From Tachypleus tridentatus (lineage: Eukaryota > Arthropoda > Merostomata > Xiphosura > Limulidae): a DNA stretch of 64,000 nt. This document shows, in pieces, positions 10,451 through 22,010 of the stretch. A model generated the notes under the pieces. That model was not told the origin of the DNA and searched no databases. It worked only from the letters and a program-made list of their open reading frames with translations. The position numbers and the translations under genes were made by a program. Positions within the stretch are counted from its first letter, which is position 1. Every line of letters starts with the position of its first letter. The stretch is taken from NCBI RefSeq assembly GCF_004210375.1, contig NC_134834.1, positions 14,927,857 through 14,991,856 of the forward strand, read 5' to 3'.

Positions 10451-10840
10451 TTGTCTTGAATTTCGCACAAAGTTTCACGAGGACTATCTGCGCTAGCCGT
10501 CCCTAATTTAGCAGCGTAAGACAAAAGGGTGTGTTTGTGTTTTTCTTATAGCAAAGCCACATCGGACTATCTGCTGAGCCCACCGACGGGAATCGAGCCC
10601 CTGATTTTAGGGTCGTAAATCCGTAGACTTGCCGTTGTAGTAGCGGGGGGTGGGGGCAAGACTAGAGGGAAAGCAGCTAGTCATCACCATCTACCCCCAA
10701 CTCCTAAGCTATAGAACAGTGGGATTGATCGTAACATTATAACGCCCCCCACGGCTAGAAGGGGAAGCATGTTTGGTGTGACATGGATTCGAACTCGCGA
10801 CCCTCAGATTGCGACTCGAGCGCCCCCTAACCACCTAGCC
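10451..10840 (-). mobile_element. SINE-A split by a nested SINE-C
   Basis: The tail part (10,451-10,529) and head part (10,651-10,840) of one reverse-oriented SINE-A are separated by a SINE-C in the same orientation. The sequence stops at 'gcgtaagac' and resumes at 'gcaagactagaggg', so a short repeated segment brackets the insert. Confidence 0.8.
10530..10650 (-). mobile_element. SINE-C nested in SINE-A
   Basis: It runs from 'ttttcttatagcaaagccac' through 'gctgagcccaccgacgg' and box B ('aatcgagcccctg') to the head ('gtagtagcgggggg'). It is younger than the SINE-A it interrupts. Confidence 0.8.
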
Positions 10841-10901
10841 TTTAGTAAATAATTAGAGTAAGAACATTGGCATGAATCGTTCAGAACTATCCCGATGAAG
10901 C

Positions 10902-11018
10902 TGTGTGTGTTTTTTTCTTATAGCAAAGCCACAGCGGGCTATCTGCTCATCCCACCGAGGGGAATCGAACCCCTGATTTTAGCGTTGTAAATCCGGAGAC
11001 ATACCGCTGTACTAGTTG
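10902..11018 (-). mobile_element. SINE-C, complete
   Basis: 'ttcttatagcaaagccacag', 'ccaccgaggggaatcgaacc' and 'cggagacataccgctgtact'. It is close to the SINE-C consensus and serves as its reference here. Confidence 0.82.
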
Positions 11019-11020
11019 CT

Positions 11021-11960
11021 AAAAAGAGCCAGCGATATAGTTTTCGCATACGTTATACAAACACTAAATTGTAGAACTTCGTACTGTCTCGTATGAATCT
11101 TTTATGAATTGTCCAAAGACCCAAATATAATTCAAGACAGACGAACGATGCTATTTAATTCATTGCACAATTTTAACACGCGAATTTCACATCGTAATTT
11201 CACACACAAAGTAATGCAACGTTTCCTCTGGCATAAAACCTTTCTTATCGCGTTTCGAATTTCGCCGCTCTAATTAAGTTGATTTCTCGAAATAGTATAC
11301 ATTGAAATTCACTATCCAGTAAACAAAGATAATAAAACACGTATCTGATATCTTCGCTAATATCAAAGCTATACTCCATGCAGCCGTATTTCCTGATAAC
11401 ACAAACATTTAAATTAGCATACACACAGTGACCTTTATTACATTGACGGCGACACACAGAATGTTCGAATTGTAGTGCTAAAAATATACGTGTGTTAGCT
11501 TAGGCTTAATAACTTTAGATCAAATATTAAAGCATATTTTCTCGTGTTTCATTGGCGGATACATGGTACTTTAAAGAACGCCAGTGTCAATGGAAGACGA
11601 GATAGAGTCAATATTTACTCTCCCAGAAACCGTGAACTGATGTTGTCGGGAGTTAAGTTATAAGTATGATTCATAACGCAGCTCTTATTGTACGTGGAGT
11701 TGGGGCATTGAAAGGCCCAAGAGATTATGAAAAGTTTGTAAATGCATCATACTGACGCATCTATCTCGCTATATATGTGTATTTGTTCATCTATCAGCAT
11801 AAACACTTCTATTCACCATACGCCACCTATATACGGTTGTCCAAGAAGCTTGTTACCAAAGGTTTGGTTACTGGTTATTTGCATATCAGGATCTATTTAT
11901 CAACTTATTTTTCGGATATATTTAGCCAGTTATCTATCTAATTGCCAGAATACTTCAACT
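11021..11960. other. No recognisable feature
   Basis: AT-rich sequence with only short random frames. No repeat consensus was recognised. Confidence 0.4.
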
Positions 11961-11968
11961 AGCTGACT

Positions 11969-12070
11969 GCCCCACCTGTGGCTCGGAGTTAAGTCTGAAG
12001 GTTTATAACATTAAAATATTGGGATTCAATACCCGCGACGGGCACAGCACAGACATCTCACTTTGTACCG
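11969..12070 (+). mobile_element. Old SINE-B
   Basis: 'ccccacctgtggctcggagt', 'ttgggattcaatacccgcg' and 'gggcacagcacagacatctc' follow the SINE-B order. The tail is degraded. Confidence 0.55.
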
Positions 12071-12268
12071 TGACATCTTAAAATCTCTTGGGTTTCCAGT
12101 GGTATCAATATTCTTATTAAGTTATTAAATATTTATATTACTATCGGGTTATCTTGAAAATACAGAAAACAGTTTGGTCAAATGTATCTAAAATTCAGAA
12201 TCAATTTCGTTTTAATCTATACTTATTACTATGACTCGGAGTTCAAATTTTGGAACAGGTCTGGCATG

Positions 12269-12556
12269 GTCCGGCATGGCCAAGTGGGTTAAGGCGTCTG
12301 ATTCGAAATCCGAGAATCGAGGGTTCGAATGCCTGTCGCACCAAACATGCCCTTTCAGCCGTGGAGGCGTTATAATGTTACGGTCAATCCCACTATTCGT
12401 TGGTAAAAGAGTAGCCCAAGAGTTGGCGGTGGGGGGTGATGTTTGTTTGTTTGTTTTTTGAATTTCGCACAAAGTTACTCGAGGGCTATCTGTGCTAGCC
12501 GTCCCTAATTTAGCAGTGTAAGACTAGAGGCAAAGCAGCTAGTCATCACCACCCTG
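12269..12556 (+). mobile_element. SINE-A with its 3' segment inverted
   Basis: The forward head and body run from 'ggtccggcatggccaagtgg' to 'ggcggtggggggtgatg' (about 12,442). The sequence then turns into the reverse-oriented tail, from (TTTG)n at about 12,443 to 'ctagtcatcaccaccc' at 12,556. The inverted segment is the 3' part that should have followed at this junction, so the A/C-rich tail lies in the middle of the unit. Confidence 0.7.
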
Positions 12557-12621
12557 TTCCTAATTTTCAACCTGTAGGTCAGGGAGGAAGCAGAGAGTCA
12601 TCCGTCTTCAACTCTTGGGAT

Positions 12622-12743
12622 GCCCTCCGCTTGTACAGCGGTATGTCTCCGGATTTACAACGCTAAAATCAGGGGTTCGATTCCTTTCGGTGGGCTCAGC
12701 AGAGAGCCCGATGTGGCTTTGCTACAAGAAAAACACAAAAACA
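12622..12743 (+). mobile_element. SINE-C with perfect 12-bp target-site duplication
   Basis: Head 'gccctccgcttgtacagcgg', box B 'aggggttcgattcc' and tail 'gatgtggctttgctac' then AAACAC. The direct repeat aactcttgggat lies at 12,610-12,621 and 12,744-12,755. The intact duplication shows a fairly recent retroposition. Confidence 0.85.
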
Positions 12744-13454
12744 AACTCTTGGGATATTCTATCAAGGAGTGGGATTTGGCTGTTTCACTTATAACGGATC
12801 CTCAACCCCAAAGTCCGAGCGAGAGTTTGTTGCAACGGGACGCAAACCACAAACCCTTGGCTTCACACCCATTCTCCTCCGTAGTACAAGTGACTTTCCT
12901 TCCTCAGTATCTTAATATAAAAACGTTTCTTCTCCTTACCTCATAAGATTTCACTTCTTCAGCGAGAACAGACAATGCGTAATGAATTAAAAACAAAGCC
13001 TTTCGCAAGCTATTCTTTCGACAAGAGATAATAAACTTCATAGAGTGTTTAACTTGACGCTATTTAGTCTCTAAAAATTAATTAATACAAATGTTGTGAA
13101 ACTGAAATGCCAGACAGAGCGAAGTCTCCATTAGCTGTTGTTAGAAAGGAACAACTGGCTTTAACCAATCAAAAACAGTCACTTCTCAGGTATTATATGT
13201 GATGATTTTGAATAAATAAAGACAAAACGCAAGGGCATTTGTGAATGGCCGTCACGAGACAATGATAATGTTTTATTTTTGACAGCTGAAGTATTTCGCG
13301 TAGTTTAATACGATTGGTGGAAAACAATAGTCAACGATAGAGTGTTTGTTAACAAACCTTTGAGAGGTTTGTCGATATATTTTGCGACCTGACGCTTCAC
13401 GTGCACTTGTAAGTCAGCAGATATTTATAATGGACTCATACGGTTTCACGAAAC

Positions 13455-13568
13455 CTGGGGTGGGAATGGCACAGTTACAATGCAAGAAACGGGTTTCGAT
13501 ACCTGTGGTGAGCAGAGCACAGCTAGCCCATTGTGGAGCTTTGTGCTTAGTTCCAAACGAACAATCAG
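13455..13568 (+). mobile_element. Old SINE-B
   Basis: 'acgggtttcgatacctgtgg', 'gagcagagcacagctagccc' and 'attgtggagctttgtgctta' match SINE-B. The head is degraded. Confidence 0.6.
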
Positions 13569-13774
13569 TTTCGCGTGTGGAAAGTGTTTGTTGGAGAAAT
13601 GAACTCTCTGTGCTAGAAGAAACGAAAACTGAATTTTGAAGCTAGATTCATGAAATATGAAAGAAATGTAAATTTTGTTAAAATATATTCTTCAACCACA
13701 AGATAAAGTGTGAAGCTGTTATCAATATCTGTGCTTGAACTTTAAAAATAATTTGATTTTAACATAATATTAAA

Positions 13775-13883
13775 GTGTGTCTGTTTGTTTTACAGTATCA
13801 AAGCCACATCGGACTATCTGCTGTGTTCACCAAGGGAGAATCGAATCTCTAATTTTAGTTCTGTACATCCGTAGACTTAAAGT
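13775..13883 (-). mobile_element. Old SINE-C
   Basis: 'tcaaagccacatcggactat', 'ctgctgtgttcaccaaggg' and 'catccgtagacttaaagtgc' match SINE-C in reverse orientation. Confidence 0.6.
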
Positions 13884-13924
13884 GCCAGGTTTCCGCCTTA
13901 ATTTCTTTTCATTTAGAACATAAG

Positions 13925-14200
13925 TGTTTGTCTAGTTGTTAGCGTGCCGGACAGTCGATCCGAGAGGTTTACTGTTCGCGTCCCGTTTCTGCTAAAACGA
14001 GTCATAATTTGGAGCAGTGTGCGTGAATTATAATAGTGACAGTGAAATTCTACCGTTCCGTTAGAGTAGCCCAATATATGACTATGACCTCTGTTAATTA
14101 ACTGTCTTCTCTCTCTCTAGTCTACCAATTCAAAATTAGAGACTGCTAAGAACACGGAACCTTTGAGTAGCTTTGCGCGCGAATATCCAAATTTATCAAA
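13925..14200 (+). mobile_element. Diverged tRNA-headed SINE (labelled SINE-D)
   Basis: 'tctagttgttagcgtgccgg' resembles box A and 'tactgttcgcgtcccg' resembles box B. The body shares 'agagtagcccaata', 'ctctctctctagtctacca' and 'ttgagtagctttgcgcgcga' with SINE-A. It looks like an older relative with a different tRNA-like head. Confidence 0.45.
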
Positions 14201-14205
14201 CAAAA

Positions 14206-15250
14206 CGTTTTACTTAAATCACTGATCAGCTCAAAGTCGTTTTAATAAGCGATTTTGAACGAAAAATTAACATTGCTATTTAGAAAATTTAGCGTAGCTA
14301 TCCTAAACCTATATATAACCAACGAAACGACTACGAGTTCGCATAAGATTTAATGTTTCCATTAAGCCTCGCTTCGAGAACACGCGCAGACACACAAGGT
14401 GTTTCATATGTTTTGTCTCTTTCTTCAGTTGATTAAACACAGTAATGCCCTTAGTTTAATATGAAAACTTAAAGAAACAAGCTGGTAATAGTCATGGCAA
14501 CAAGATATAACGAGAAATACATTAACGACATTCACGTGGAATAATGTTTAGGGCGTGATGTAGTGCATTCCTTGGCGGGTTTTTTCTCTCTTGTTTTTAC
14601 TGTACTAATGAAAAATATTAGGTGCTTAGAAAGGTAAATAGTAAAGATTCGCCTAATGATGTGAAACATTAATTAAAGTTACTTGCTTTAGCACTTTTCG
14701 CAAGATAATTCTCTTTGTGTGTGATTAATAGTATCTATCGATTATCAGGTAAAACCATCTAGATCTCCACCTAATGGGAAAAAGTTTAACCGTTAGAGTG
14801 CATTTAGTTTGTAACACTAAAATTTTTCTTAGCACTTTGTAAGCGTCTGTACTCATTAACGACTATTAGCAACGTGTAGTTTAGAAGAGAGAGTTGAGGT
14901 TTCGAAGTAATTTTCTTAAAATGTGAACAATTACGACGTTATTACATGTACTTATTCAAGAGTACGTTATTCGTAGCGCATCATGAATCCATACGTTCTG
15001 GTCAATTGGACTGTATTTTACGTATCAACGAACCAGGGGAGTAGCCAAGGGGAGCTAGACCCCCCTGATCACATATTTTTAACCTTTTATAATAATAAAT
15101 TAGTTTTGTATCATTTCATAAAAGAGAAAAATTTTATAAACATTATTACGTCTGATCTGATTTGTTTTAATGAACATTTTGTTGAAAATATAAATCAGTA
15201 TTAGCTGTTTTATTTATTGTACCCCCCTTATCCTCCTTCAAAGTCCAACA
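14206..15250. other. No recognisable feature
   Basis: AT-rich sequence with scattered stops in all frames and no repeat consensus. Confidence 0.4.
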
Positions 15251-15426
15251 GTTTGGTTTGTTTTGAATTTCACGCAAAGCTACACAAGGGCTATCTGCGC
15301 TAGCCGTCCCTAATTCACCAGTGTAAGACTAGAGGGAAGGGCGAGCATGCTTGGTGCGACGGGGATTCGAACTCGCGACCCTCGGATTACGAGTCGAGTT
15401 CCTTTACCACCTGGTTATGCCGAGCC
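15251..15426 (-). mobile_element. SINE-A with internal deletion
   Basis: The tail half runs to 'gtaagactagagggaagg' and then jumps to 'gcgagcatgcttggtgcgac', losing about 110 bp of body. The join falls at a short 'aagg' stretch present on both sides in full-length copies, which suggests a microhomology deletion. Confidence 0.75.
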
Positions 15427-15429
15427 AAG

Positions 15430-16170
15430 TCTAACAGAGAACACGTTTTCGTTCGAAATGGTTTTCACCTAATTTGGCCTTTCAAATACTTGTTTACTTC
15501 GACGGCTTTTATCACTCAGCTAGACATTTGTAGTTGCTACTCAATTATACAGAGTACAAAGTGATAAGTTTAAGACTCCACAAAATCATTAACACGAAGA
15601 AATAAATATATACTTTGAAAACATCTAAATTAACAGATAGATGTTCGACGGAACAGAAGAGCGTTTATTTACCACGTATTGCTAAACTTCGGCACAGGTA
15701 GGTCATTGTCGCGATTTTCTCTAAAAAAAATTCCAGTGCACAGGCGCGTCATCTATAGGAGATCATGATAACCACCAGATTGTCAGTAATGAGGAATGTA
15801 TAAAAACAATTATCTTTTCCATTGTGTAAAACTTATGGTTAGCGCTATAATTATTAAAAAATATATAATTTCGTACTCCATGCAGATATAAATTATTTTG
15901 CGAAACGCCCTCTATTTTAATTGAGACTGAAAGTTAAACTACATATCCTTTCAATTTTACATTTTCCAACACGGAACAAAACAGACCTGATACGTTAAAC
16001 ACGTATGTACTCAGCTTCAGATACAGACCGTAGAATCTACTAATATAGCAGAATGTACTCGATTTTCTTAAGCTGGATCTGCTATCGTGAACCTAAAACT
16101 TTTATACTTTCTTAAAACTTGTTTGATGACAGCACGTTTTGACCCAAAACATCCGAACGCGTATGAATGT
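15430..16170. other. No recognisable feature
   Basis: AT-rich sequence without gene or repeat signatures that I can identify. Confidence 0.4.
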
Positions 16171-16188
16171 TTATTTCAGAACTATTTG

Positions 16189-16464
16189 CGGCCCGGCATA
16201 GCCAAGCGTGTTAAGACGTGCGACTCGTAATCTGAGGGTCGCGGGTTTGCATCCCCGTCACGCAAAACATGCTCGCCCTTTCAGCCGTAGGGGCGTTATA
16301 GAGTGACGGTCAATCTCACTATTCGTTGGTAAAAGAGTAGCCCACGAGTTGGCGGTGGGTGATGATGACTAGCTGCCTTCCCTCTAGTCTTACACTGCTA
16401 AATTAGGGACGGCTAGCACAGATAGCCCTCGAGTAGCTTTGTGCAAAATTCAAAACCAAACAAA
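16189..16464 (+). mobile_element. SINE-A with perfect 12-bp target-site duplication
   Basis: Complete copy from 'gcccggcatagccaagcgtg' to 'tgcaaaattcaaaaccaaac'. The direct repeat cagaactatttg lies at 16,177-16,188 and 16,465-16,476. It is the clearest retroposed SINE-A in the window. Confidence 0.9.
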
Positions 16465-16482
16465 CAGAACTATTTGTATCTT

Positions 16483-16690
16483 GTGGGTTAGTGATTAGTT
16501 TATAGGGCTGAGGTCCGTAAAGTTCAAGACTAAAACATGCAATGTACCGCTAAGCACTTTCAGTTGTGAGCGCGTTATAAAAGTAAAAGTCAATTTCACT
16601 ATGCGTAACGGTGGGGGCTGATGACCCTCTGTTCTCCCTCTGGTCAGCAATTCTAAAATTAGGAAACCTGAACCTTAGGGTCTCTGGCCT
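16483..16690 (+). mobile_element. Old SINE-D-like copy
   Basis: 'gtgggttagtgattagttta' is box A-like, and 'gctaagcactttcagttgtg' followed by 'gcgttataaaagtaaaagtc' resembles the SINE-A/D body. Heavily diverged. Confidence 0.35.
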
Positions 16691-16979
16691 GGCCGTTTAG
16701 CCTAATGCGTCGCATAATCTAAGTTACCATTAGGGTAGAAAATAATGGTGTTTTTGCGGTGTAAATATCCGTATATTTATTTACAGTATTTAGTACATAA
16801 AGGATTAACACGTTATAACAGTTCAATACAGCTTATTTAAAAAGTAGATTTTAAAAACAAGGAATTATTTTTTCTTCTATGTTATGAACTCGTCATTATT
16901 GCGTATAGGTGGAGTTGTTGTTCTTTCTTTGTCTGTGAGAGTACTTAAAACAGCCCTGTGTGCGATAATACTTGAAGAT

Positions 16980-17213
16980 TGTTTTTTTTAATTTCGCGTA
17001 AAGCTACTCGAGGGCTATCTGCGCCAGCCGTCCCTAATTTAGTAGTGTAAGACTAGAGGGAAGGCAGCTAGTCATAACCACCCACCCCCAACTCTTGGGC
17101 TACTCTTTTACCAACGGCTGGGAGGGCGAGTATGTTTGGATGAGACCGGGATTCGAACCCGCGACCCTCAGATTACGAGTCGCACGCCTTAACACACCTG
17201 GCCATGCCGGACC
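16980..17213 (-). mobile_element. SINE-A, small internal deletion
   Basis: Tail 'aatttcgcgtaaagctactc' to head 'ctggccatgccggacc'. About 40 bp is missing between 'ctcttttaccaacg' and 'gctgggagggcgag'. Confidence 0.82.
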
Positions 17214-17229
17214 AGAACAGCTGATGAAG

Positions 17230-17680
17230 GAATCGTCATAAACTGTGCATATGTTAAGATTAAATGTCACCAGACTTAAAACACGAATAATCAAATGAAA
17301 TCTACGACAGTAGTTGAAAATAATAGCTGGTATTTGTTTTTAGTAAGTTAAGTTGTTTCTTTAATGTTCCTTTCATTCACAGTAAAGGTTAGAATATTCG
17401 GTGTATCTAATTTTATTTTCTATTATTATATTTTTATTATAAACTTTGGTCTTCATTTTAAATCTTAATATATGTATTTAAGACTAATTTAAATCTCCTA
17501 AGCTGTTCGAACATCGTGAGGTATTATTGGGTTTATAGCCGAAAATGTCGTTGAAAATGAAAGTGTTCAAATGTTGATAAAACAATTTTTTCTAATCTTT
17601 ACAAGTAAGAACGTAAGAAATGTATGTTTAATTGGTAAGGTTCATTACCAAATTGATTTTTAAAATTTCGTTCTACATAA
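17230..17680. other. No recognisable feature
   Basis: Very AT-rich spacer between two SINE-A copies. Nothing identified. Confidence 0.4.
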
Positions 17681-17682
17681 GC

Positions 17683-17948
17683 GCCCGGTATGGCCAGGTG
17701 GTTAAGGCACTTGTAATCCGAAGGTCGCGGGTTCAATTACCCGTCACACCAAACGTGCTTACACTTTCAGTAGTGGGGGCATATATCGTTACGGTCAATC
17801 CAACTACTCATTGCTAAAAGAGTAGCCCAAGAGTTGGCGGTGGGTGGTGATGACTAGCTGCCTTACCTCTAGTTTCACACTGTTAAATTAGGGACGGCTA
17901 GCGCAGATAGCCCTCGATAAGCTTTGAGCAAAATTCAAACCAAACCAA
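17683..17948 (+). mobile_element. SINE-A, full length
   Basis: Head 'gcccggtatggccaggtggt', body 'agtagcccaagagttggcgg' and tail 'gagcaaaattcaaaccaaac'. A few bases are missing around the anticodon arm. Confidence 0.85.
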
Positions 17949-18008
17949 ATCTACACAGGTCGCGTGCTGTTATGGAAACCTGGTTTAAATTACTCTATTT
18001 CAGGAGAA

Positions 18009-18291
18009 GGTTGGCCCGGCATGGCCTAGCGCGTAAGGCGTGCGACTCGTTATCTGAGGGAGCGGGTTCGCGCCCGCGTCGCGCTAAACATGCTCGCCCT
18101 CCCAGCCGTGGGGGTGTATAATGTGATGGTCAATCCCACTATTCGTTGGTAAAGAGTAGCCCAAGAGTTGGCGGTGGGTGGTGATGACTAGCTGCCTTCC
18201 CTCTAGTCTTACACTGCTAAATTAGGGACGGCTAGCACAGATAGCCCTCGAGTAGCTTTGTGCGAAATTTCCAAACAAACAAACAAACAAA
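18009..18291 (+). mobile_element. SINE-A with 8-bp target-site duplication
   Basis: Head 'ggcccggcatggcctagcgc', ending in a (CAAA)n tail. The direct repeat caggagaa lies at 18,001-18,008 and 18,292-18,299. Confidence 0.85.
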
Positions 18292-18404
18292 CAGGAGAAT
18301 GTTCTACGAAAACGACACATTTGAACAAATTTCACACTTCGTCACAAAACGAAACTTATATCTTGCATGTCAACTAGTAAAGTCAAAATATTAACTACTT
18401 AAAA

Positions 18405-18545
18405 ACTAACAAAAACTGGAAGAGAGTAGAGCCTGGTTCGTGACAGTTGTCATGGCCAAAATACTGAACAATTAAAAACAGTAGAAGTTGGCAGAAAATA
18501 AACCGGGTTCGTGTTCCTTGACAAGGTCAAAATGATGAACATTAA
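18405..18545. repeat. Diverged two-copy tandem duplication, about 70 bp
   Basis: 'gcctggttcgtgacagttgt' with 'aaaatactgaacaatta' recurs about 70 bp later as 'accgggttcgtgttccttga' with 'caaaatgatgaacatta'. Too diverged to date. Confidence 0.5.
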
Positions 18546-19970
18546 CAAAAATATGGTTAGCATATAATTCATATAATCGTTTACATTTAATTAGCTATTA
18601 AACTATAAATATATTAGATATGCCAGCAACTTGTGTCTAGTTACAGTCCTGTCTTGTTTATTACTTAGATTAATACCATTTCTCTAATAGTTCGGTAACA
18701 AGCTAAACTGTTGTTCAAATAACTTGTGCTAAAATACACAGAAATACAAACCGAGTCCACTGTGAGGCAATATTCCAAAAAATAAGACTTATTCATATAA
18801 AACATACCAGTTGGAAAACGTGCATTTGTTTTTCAGTACAGTTTGTTTCTCATTGGTTAACACTAATCTTACGTCACATTTGCTATAACAACGTTCATTA
18901 GTTTTGGTAATAGATATAGACAAATGAAACGTTATTATTCGTAGGCGTACAAAATACACACACGCAAGTTAACAGAAATGATACTGCACGTGATGCACGT
19001 AGATATATGAGTATCTCATAAGTTATGTAGTTTACGAGTTTATTAAAAAGAAAGAAAATAAAAAATGCGAATATTTGCTTGCTTATTTAATGGCTGAATA
19101 GTATAGATTTTCTTTTAACATATAACAACGTGCCACAAATCATGTTCTCTGTTTCTATTGAATATATAGAGAATTTCAGATTCACGTGTCACTATATAAA
19201 GCACGTCTGCTGTTGTTAGCTTGCTTACAATGGCTAAAATGTTGCATACATATAATAGAAAGATCAAACATTCTATTGACGTATCGAATTTTTATTCTCT
19301 CTTTCTAAACTTGCGTTCGCTTGTCTCACAATATCTAGATATACTGTTCTGTTATAGTTAATCGATAATGCTGGATTTTAACAAAAAGAAATCGTCACTG
19401 CGCAAACATAAGCAAACTTATGCGAAATTCTACCTTTCTTTCCTGTGTGTGTCTCTTCATTAGCTTGGAAATGTTTATGAAAAAGTTACAGAGACGAAAG
19501 CTGGCGAAGTATGGGAGACCATCTGACGTGTGGTGGTATTGAACGAGAGGCCTCCTGGCAGTGATTTATGGAAGATAAAAAATAAATGTAGAATTCTTTT
19601 TTTTTGTTCCATGTTTTGTATTTCAAATTTGAAATATACTAGTTGATGTTTGAGGAAAATACAGTTTACGCGCTTACAAAATTATTATTTTTTCGTTAGT
19701 TTTAACTTATTTGTTGTTATTTTGTGTTTCATCACATGAGACACATGAAGCTCGCGTTTTTCATTAAAAATCTACGGAAACTTTAACAGTTTTAGTTTGA
19801 CTGATTAAACTCTATATTGTTGTAAACGTTTTAATTTATGTATGGACAAATAATAAAACTATATTTCAACTTGACTCCTCAATTGAAAAGTATAATGCTC
19901 GACTTCACCACTGGAGGCGCTGTTTCAACTATTAAAGAAATTATTTTCGTCAGTTGGCCTCAGTAGTAGT
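18546..19970. other. No recognisable feature
   Basis: A 1.4-kb SINE-free AT-rich block. No exon-like or repeat signature was identified. Confidence 0.4.
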
Positions 19971-19974
19971 CAAT

Positions 19975-20251
19975 GTTTGTTTTTGTTTTTTTAATTTCGC
20001 GCCAAGTTACACGAGGGCTATCTGCGCTAGCCGTCCATAATTTAGTAGTGTAAGACTAGAGGGAAGGCAGCTAGTCATCACCACCCACCGCCAACTCTTG
20101 AGCTACTCTTTTACCAACGAATAGTGGAATTGATCGTCACATTACAAGGTCCCCACGGCTGAAAAGACGAGCGTGTTTGGTGCGGCTGGGATTCGAAACC
20201 ACGACCCTCAGATTCGAGTCGAACACCTTAACCCACCTGACCATGCCGGGC
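19975..20251 (-). mobile_element. SINE-A, full length
   Basis: Tail 'taatttcgcgccaagttaca', body 'ggcagctagtcatcaccacc', box B 'gggattcgaaaccac' and head 'ctgaccatgccgggc'. Confidence 0.87.
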
Positions 20252-20558
20252 AGTCGTTGTCATCTAACATCAGAGGGTGGTTCCATATAGACCCTTTCAT
20301 AAGATAGTTAATCATAGGATAGTTAATCGCGAAGTGCGTGATTCAGATGTATTGATAATCAGAAAATAATAACAATAATGGAACAGCAGTAAGGCTAGAA
20401 ATCGGGTTTCAAGTGTAAGAGCACTGTTTTAAGGACAGTATTGGAGTAATTATAACTTTTGTTATTATAAGTCTAATATAAAATATGACGGTATGTTTGT
20501 GGTTACTTAAGAAAACGTAAATAATGAAATTACAAAACGAACTTGAAATTGTGTTTAC

Positions 20559-20785
20559 TATTCAGTGCAAAGCTGTACAAGGAGTTGTGCTGCGCCCATC
20601 ACTGGTAACGTAACCTAGTTCTTATGTTATAGACCTGAAGACCTACCTCTCAAACCCCGAGGGGCAGTTGTGTTTGTTGTTGACCTTAGAGCTACACAAC
20701 GAGGTATCTGTCGCCACAGGTATCGAAATCTTATAATTAGCAGTGTAAGCCTTCAGAGTTTCCACTACGCAACCAGATGGTTAGT
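20559..20785 (-). mobile_element. Two adjacent old SINE-B copies
   Basis: 20,559-20,667 ('gtgcaaagctgtacaaggag', 'gcgcccatcactggtaac') and 20,680-20,775 ('agagctacacaacgaggtat', 'gccacaggtatcgaaatc') both read as reverse SINE-B. Both are heavily diverged. Confidence 0.45.
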
Positions 20786-21044
20786 TTCAAACTAAGGACT
20801 AGTATTGTAATGACATAATAAAAGTTAATAGGAAATTACTTTAGCAGGGTCAATATTTTTTTAAAAGAAAACAACCACTGTAAAAGCGATTTTAAAACCA
20901 GATGTTATAAAATTGAAGAAAGTGTACTGTAGTAAAAATTGATATAGATACCACAGAAGCAACTCAGTTCCAGATTCAAATTACATTGTAATCATAATAT
21001 AATGTTTAGGAACAACGAGAAACCTGTTGGTTCCTCTTGGCTGT

Positions 21045-21840
21045 TCTGTCCCATAAACCAAACTATAACTATAAAATAAGTAAATTTTTTAAAGAAATAT
21101 TTAAAGGCAGCCCATATTATTCATACACCTATAAAACTTTCTTTTTAACTCATTCAAATGTACTGCCTCCACAACATCTGAAGGGAGATCATTTTATAGG
21201 CAAACCACCCTATTCGAAAAATAAAATTGTCTTAGATGAAGACGGCTTCTACCTCACCTAAATCTATATTTGTGTCTCCTGGTTCTATGAGTCTCACAAG
21301 TATGATTGTAAGGTGGGTTAAAGCGTTCGACTCGTAATGCGCAGGTTCGAATCCTCGTCACTCCAAACATGGCCGCCCTTTCAGCCGTGAGGGCGTTATA
21401 AGTATCCCAAGAGTTAGCGATGGGTGGTGATGACTAGCTGCCTTTCCTCTAGTCTTACACTGCTAAATTAGGGGCTGCTAGCGCAGATAGCCCTCGTGTA
21501 GCTTTGCGCGAAGTTCAAAACAAACAAGTTAAGTATGAAAAATGTTGATGTGTCAACATTATTAATTCCATCCATAAACACTTCACTCTAACTCTTCTTC
21601 TTTCAAGAGAAAACAATTTTAAGAATGTTAATATCTCCTCATATGACAACCTTTCCATCCCAGGTACCATTTTAGTGCCCTCCTCTGAGCCCTTTCCAAC
21701 AATCAATCCTAAGAACCCACAAGGGAAAGCAAGAAAGAATAAGTTGTAATACGACAACCATACTACGTCTACCATATCTAATGCCGATGAGGCTTTTCGC
21801 ACAATACTACGATACAATAAAGGGGTACAAAATTATCCTT
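21045..21840 (-). pseudogene. CR1-like LINE, 3' portion, split by a SINE
   Basis: Reverse-strand remains of the C-terminal part of a CR1-like reverse transcriptase polyprotein. The part at 21,531-21,817 translates to 'TKMVPGMERLSYEEILTFLK' followed by 'LFSLERRRVRVK', the conserved segment after the thumb in this clade. The part at 21,045-21,297 has the downstream stretch and 3' end shared with the copy at 51,380-52,380. It is 5'-truncated and interrupted by stops, and SINE-A is inserted at 21,306-21,530. Confidence 0.7.
21306..21530 (+). mobile_element. SINE-A, 5'-truncated, inserted in a LINE
   Basis: It lacks the first bases of the head and starts near 'aaggtgggttaaagcgttcg', with tail 'gcgcgaagttcaaaacaaac'. 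The direct repeat aagtatga lies at 21,298-21,305 and 21,531-21,538. Confidence 0.8.
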
Positions 21841-21939
21841 TTCTGTTATTGTTAGCTGCTACTAGTAGAAATATATTGCTAAGTCTAGTTACATGATAGC
21901 AGTAACAACAATAGCCTGTCTTCTCGTCAGTAGTGCCCA

Positions 21940-22010
21940 CCCCCCGCTAGTACAGCGGTAAGTCTACGGATTTACAACGCTAAAATCAGGGGGTCGATTC
22001 CGTCGATACA
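21940..22010 (+). mobile_element. SINE-C head without tail
   Basis: 'ccccccgctagtacagcggt' and 'gctaaaatcagggggtcgat', then it stops. Loss of the 3' part is unusual for retroposition, which normally truncates 5', so a later deletion is likely. Confidence 0.7.

Noticed and set aside
12269..12345. tRNA genes in the many 'ggttcgaatcc' box B sequences
   Set aside because: Each occurs at the head of a SINE body with the same downstream sequence, and the cloverleafs are imperfect. None looks like an independent tRNA gene.
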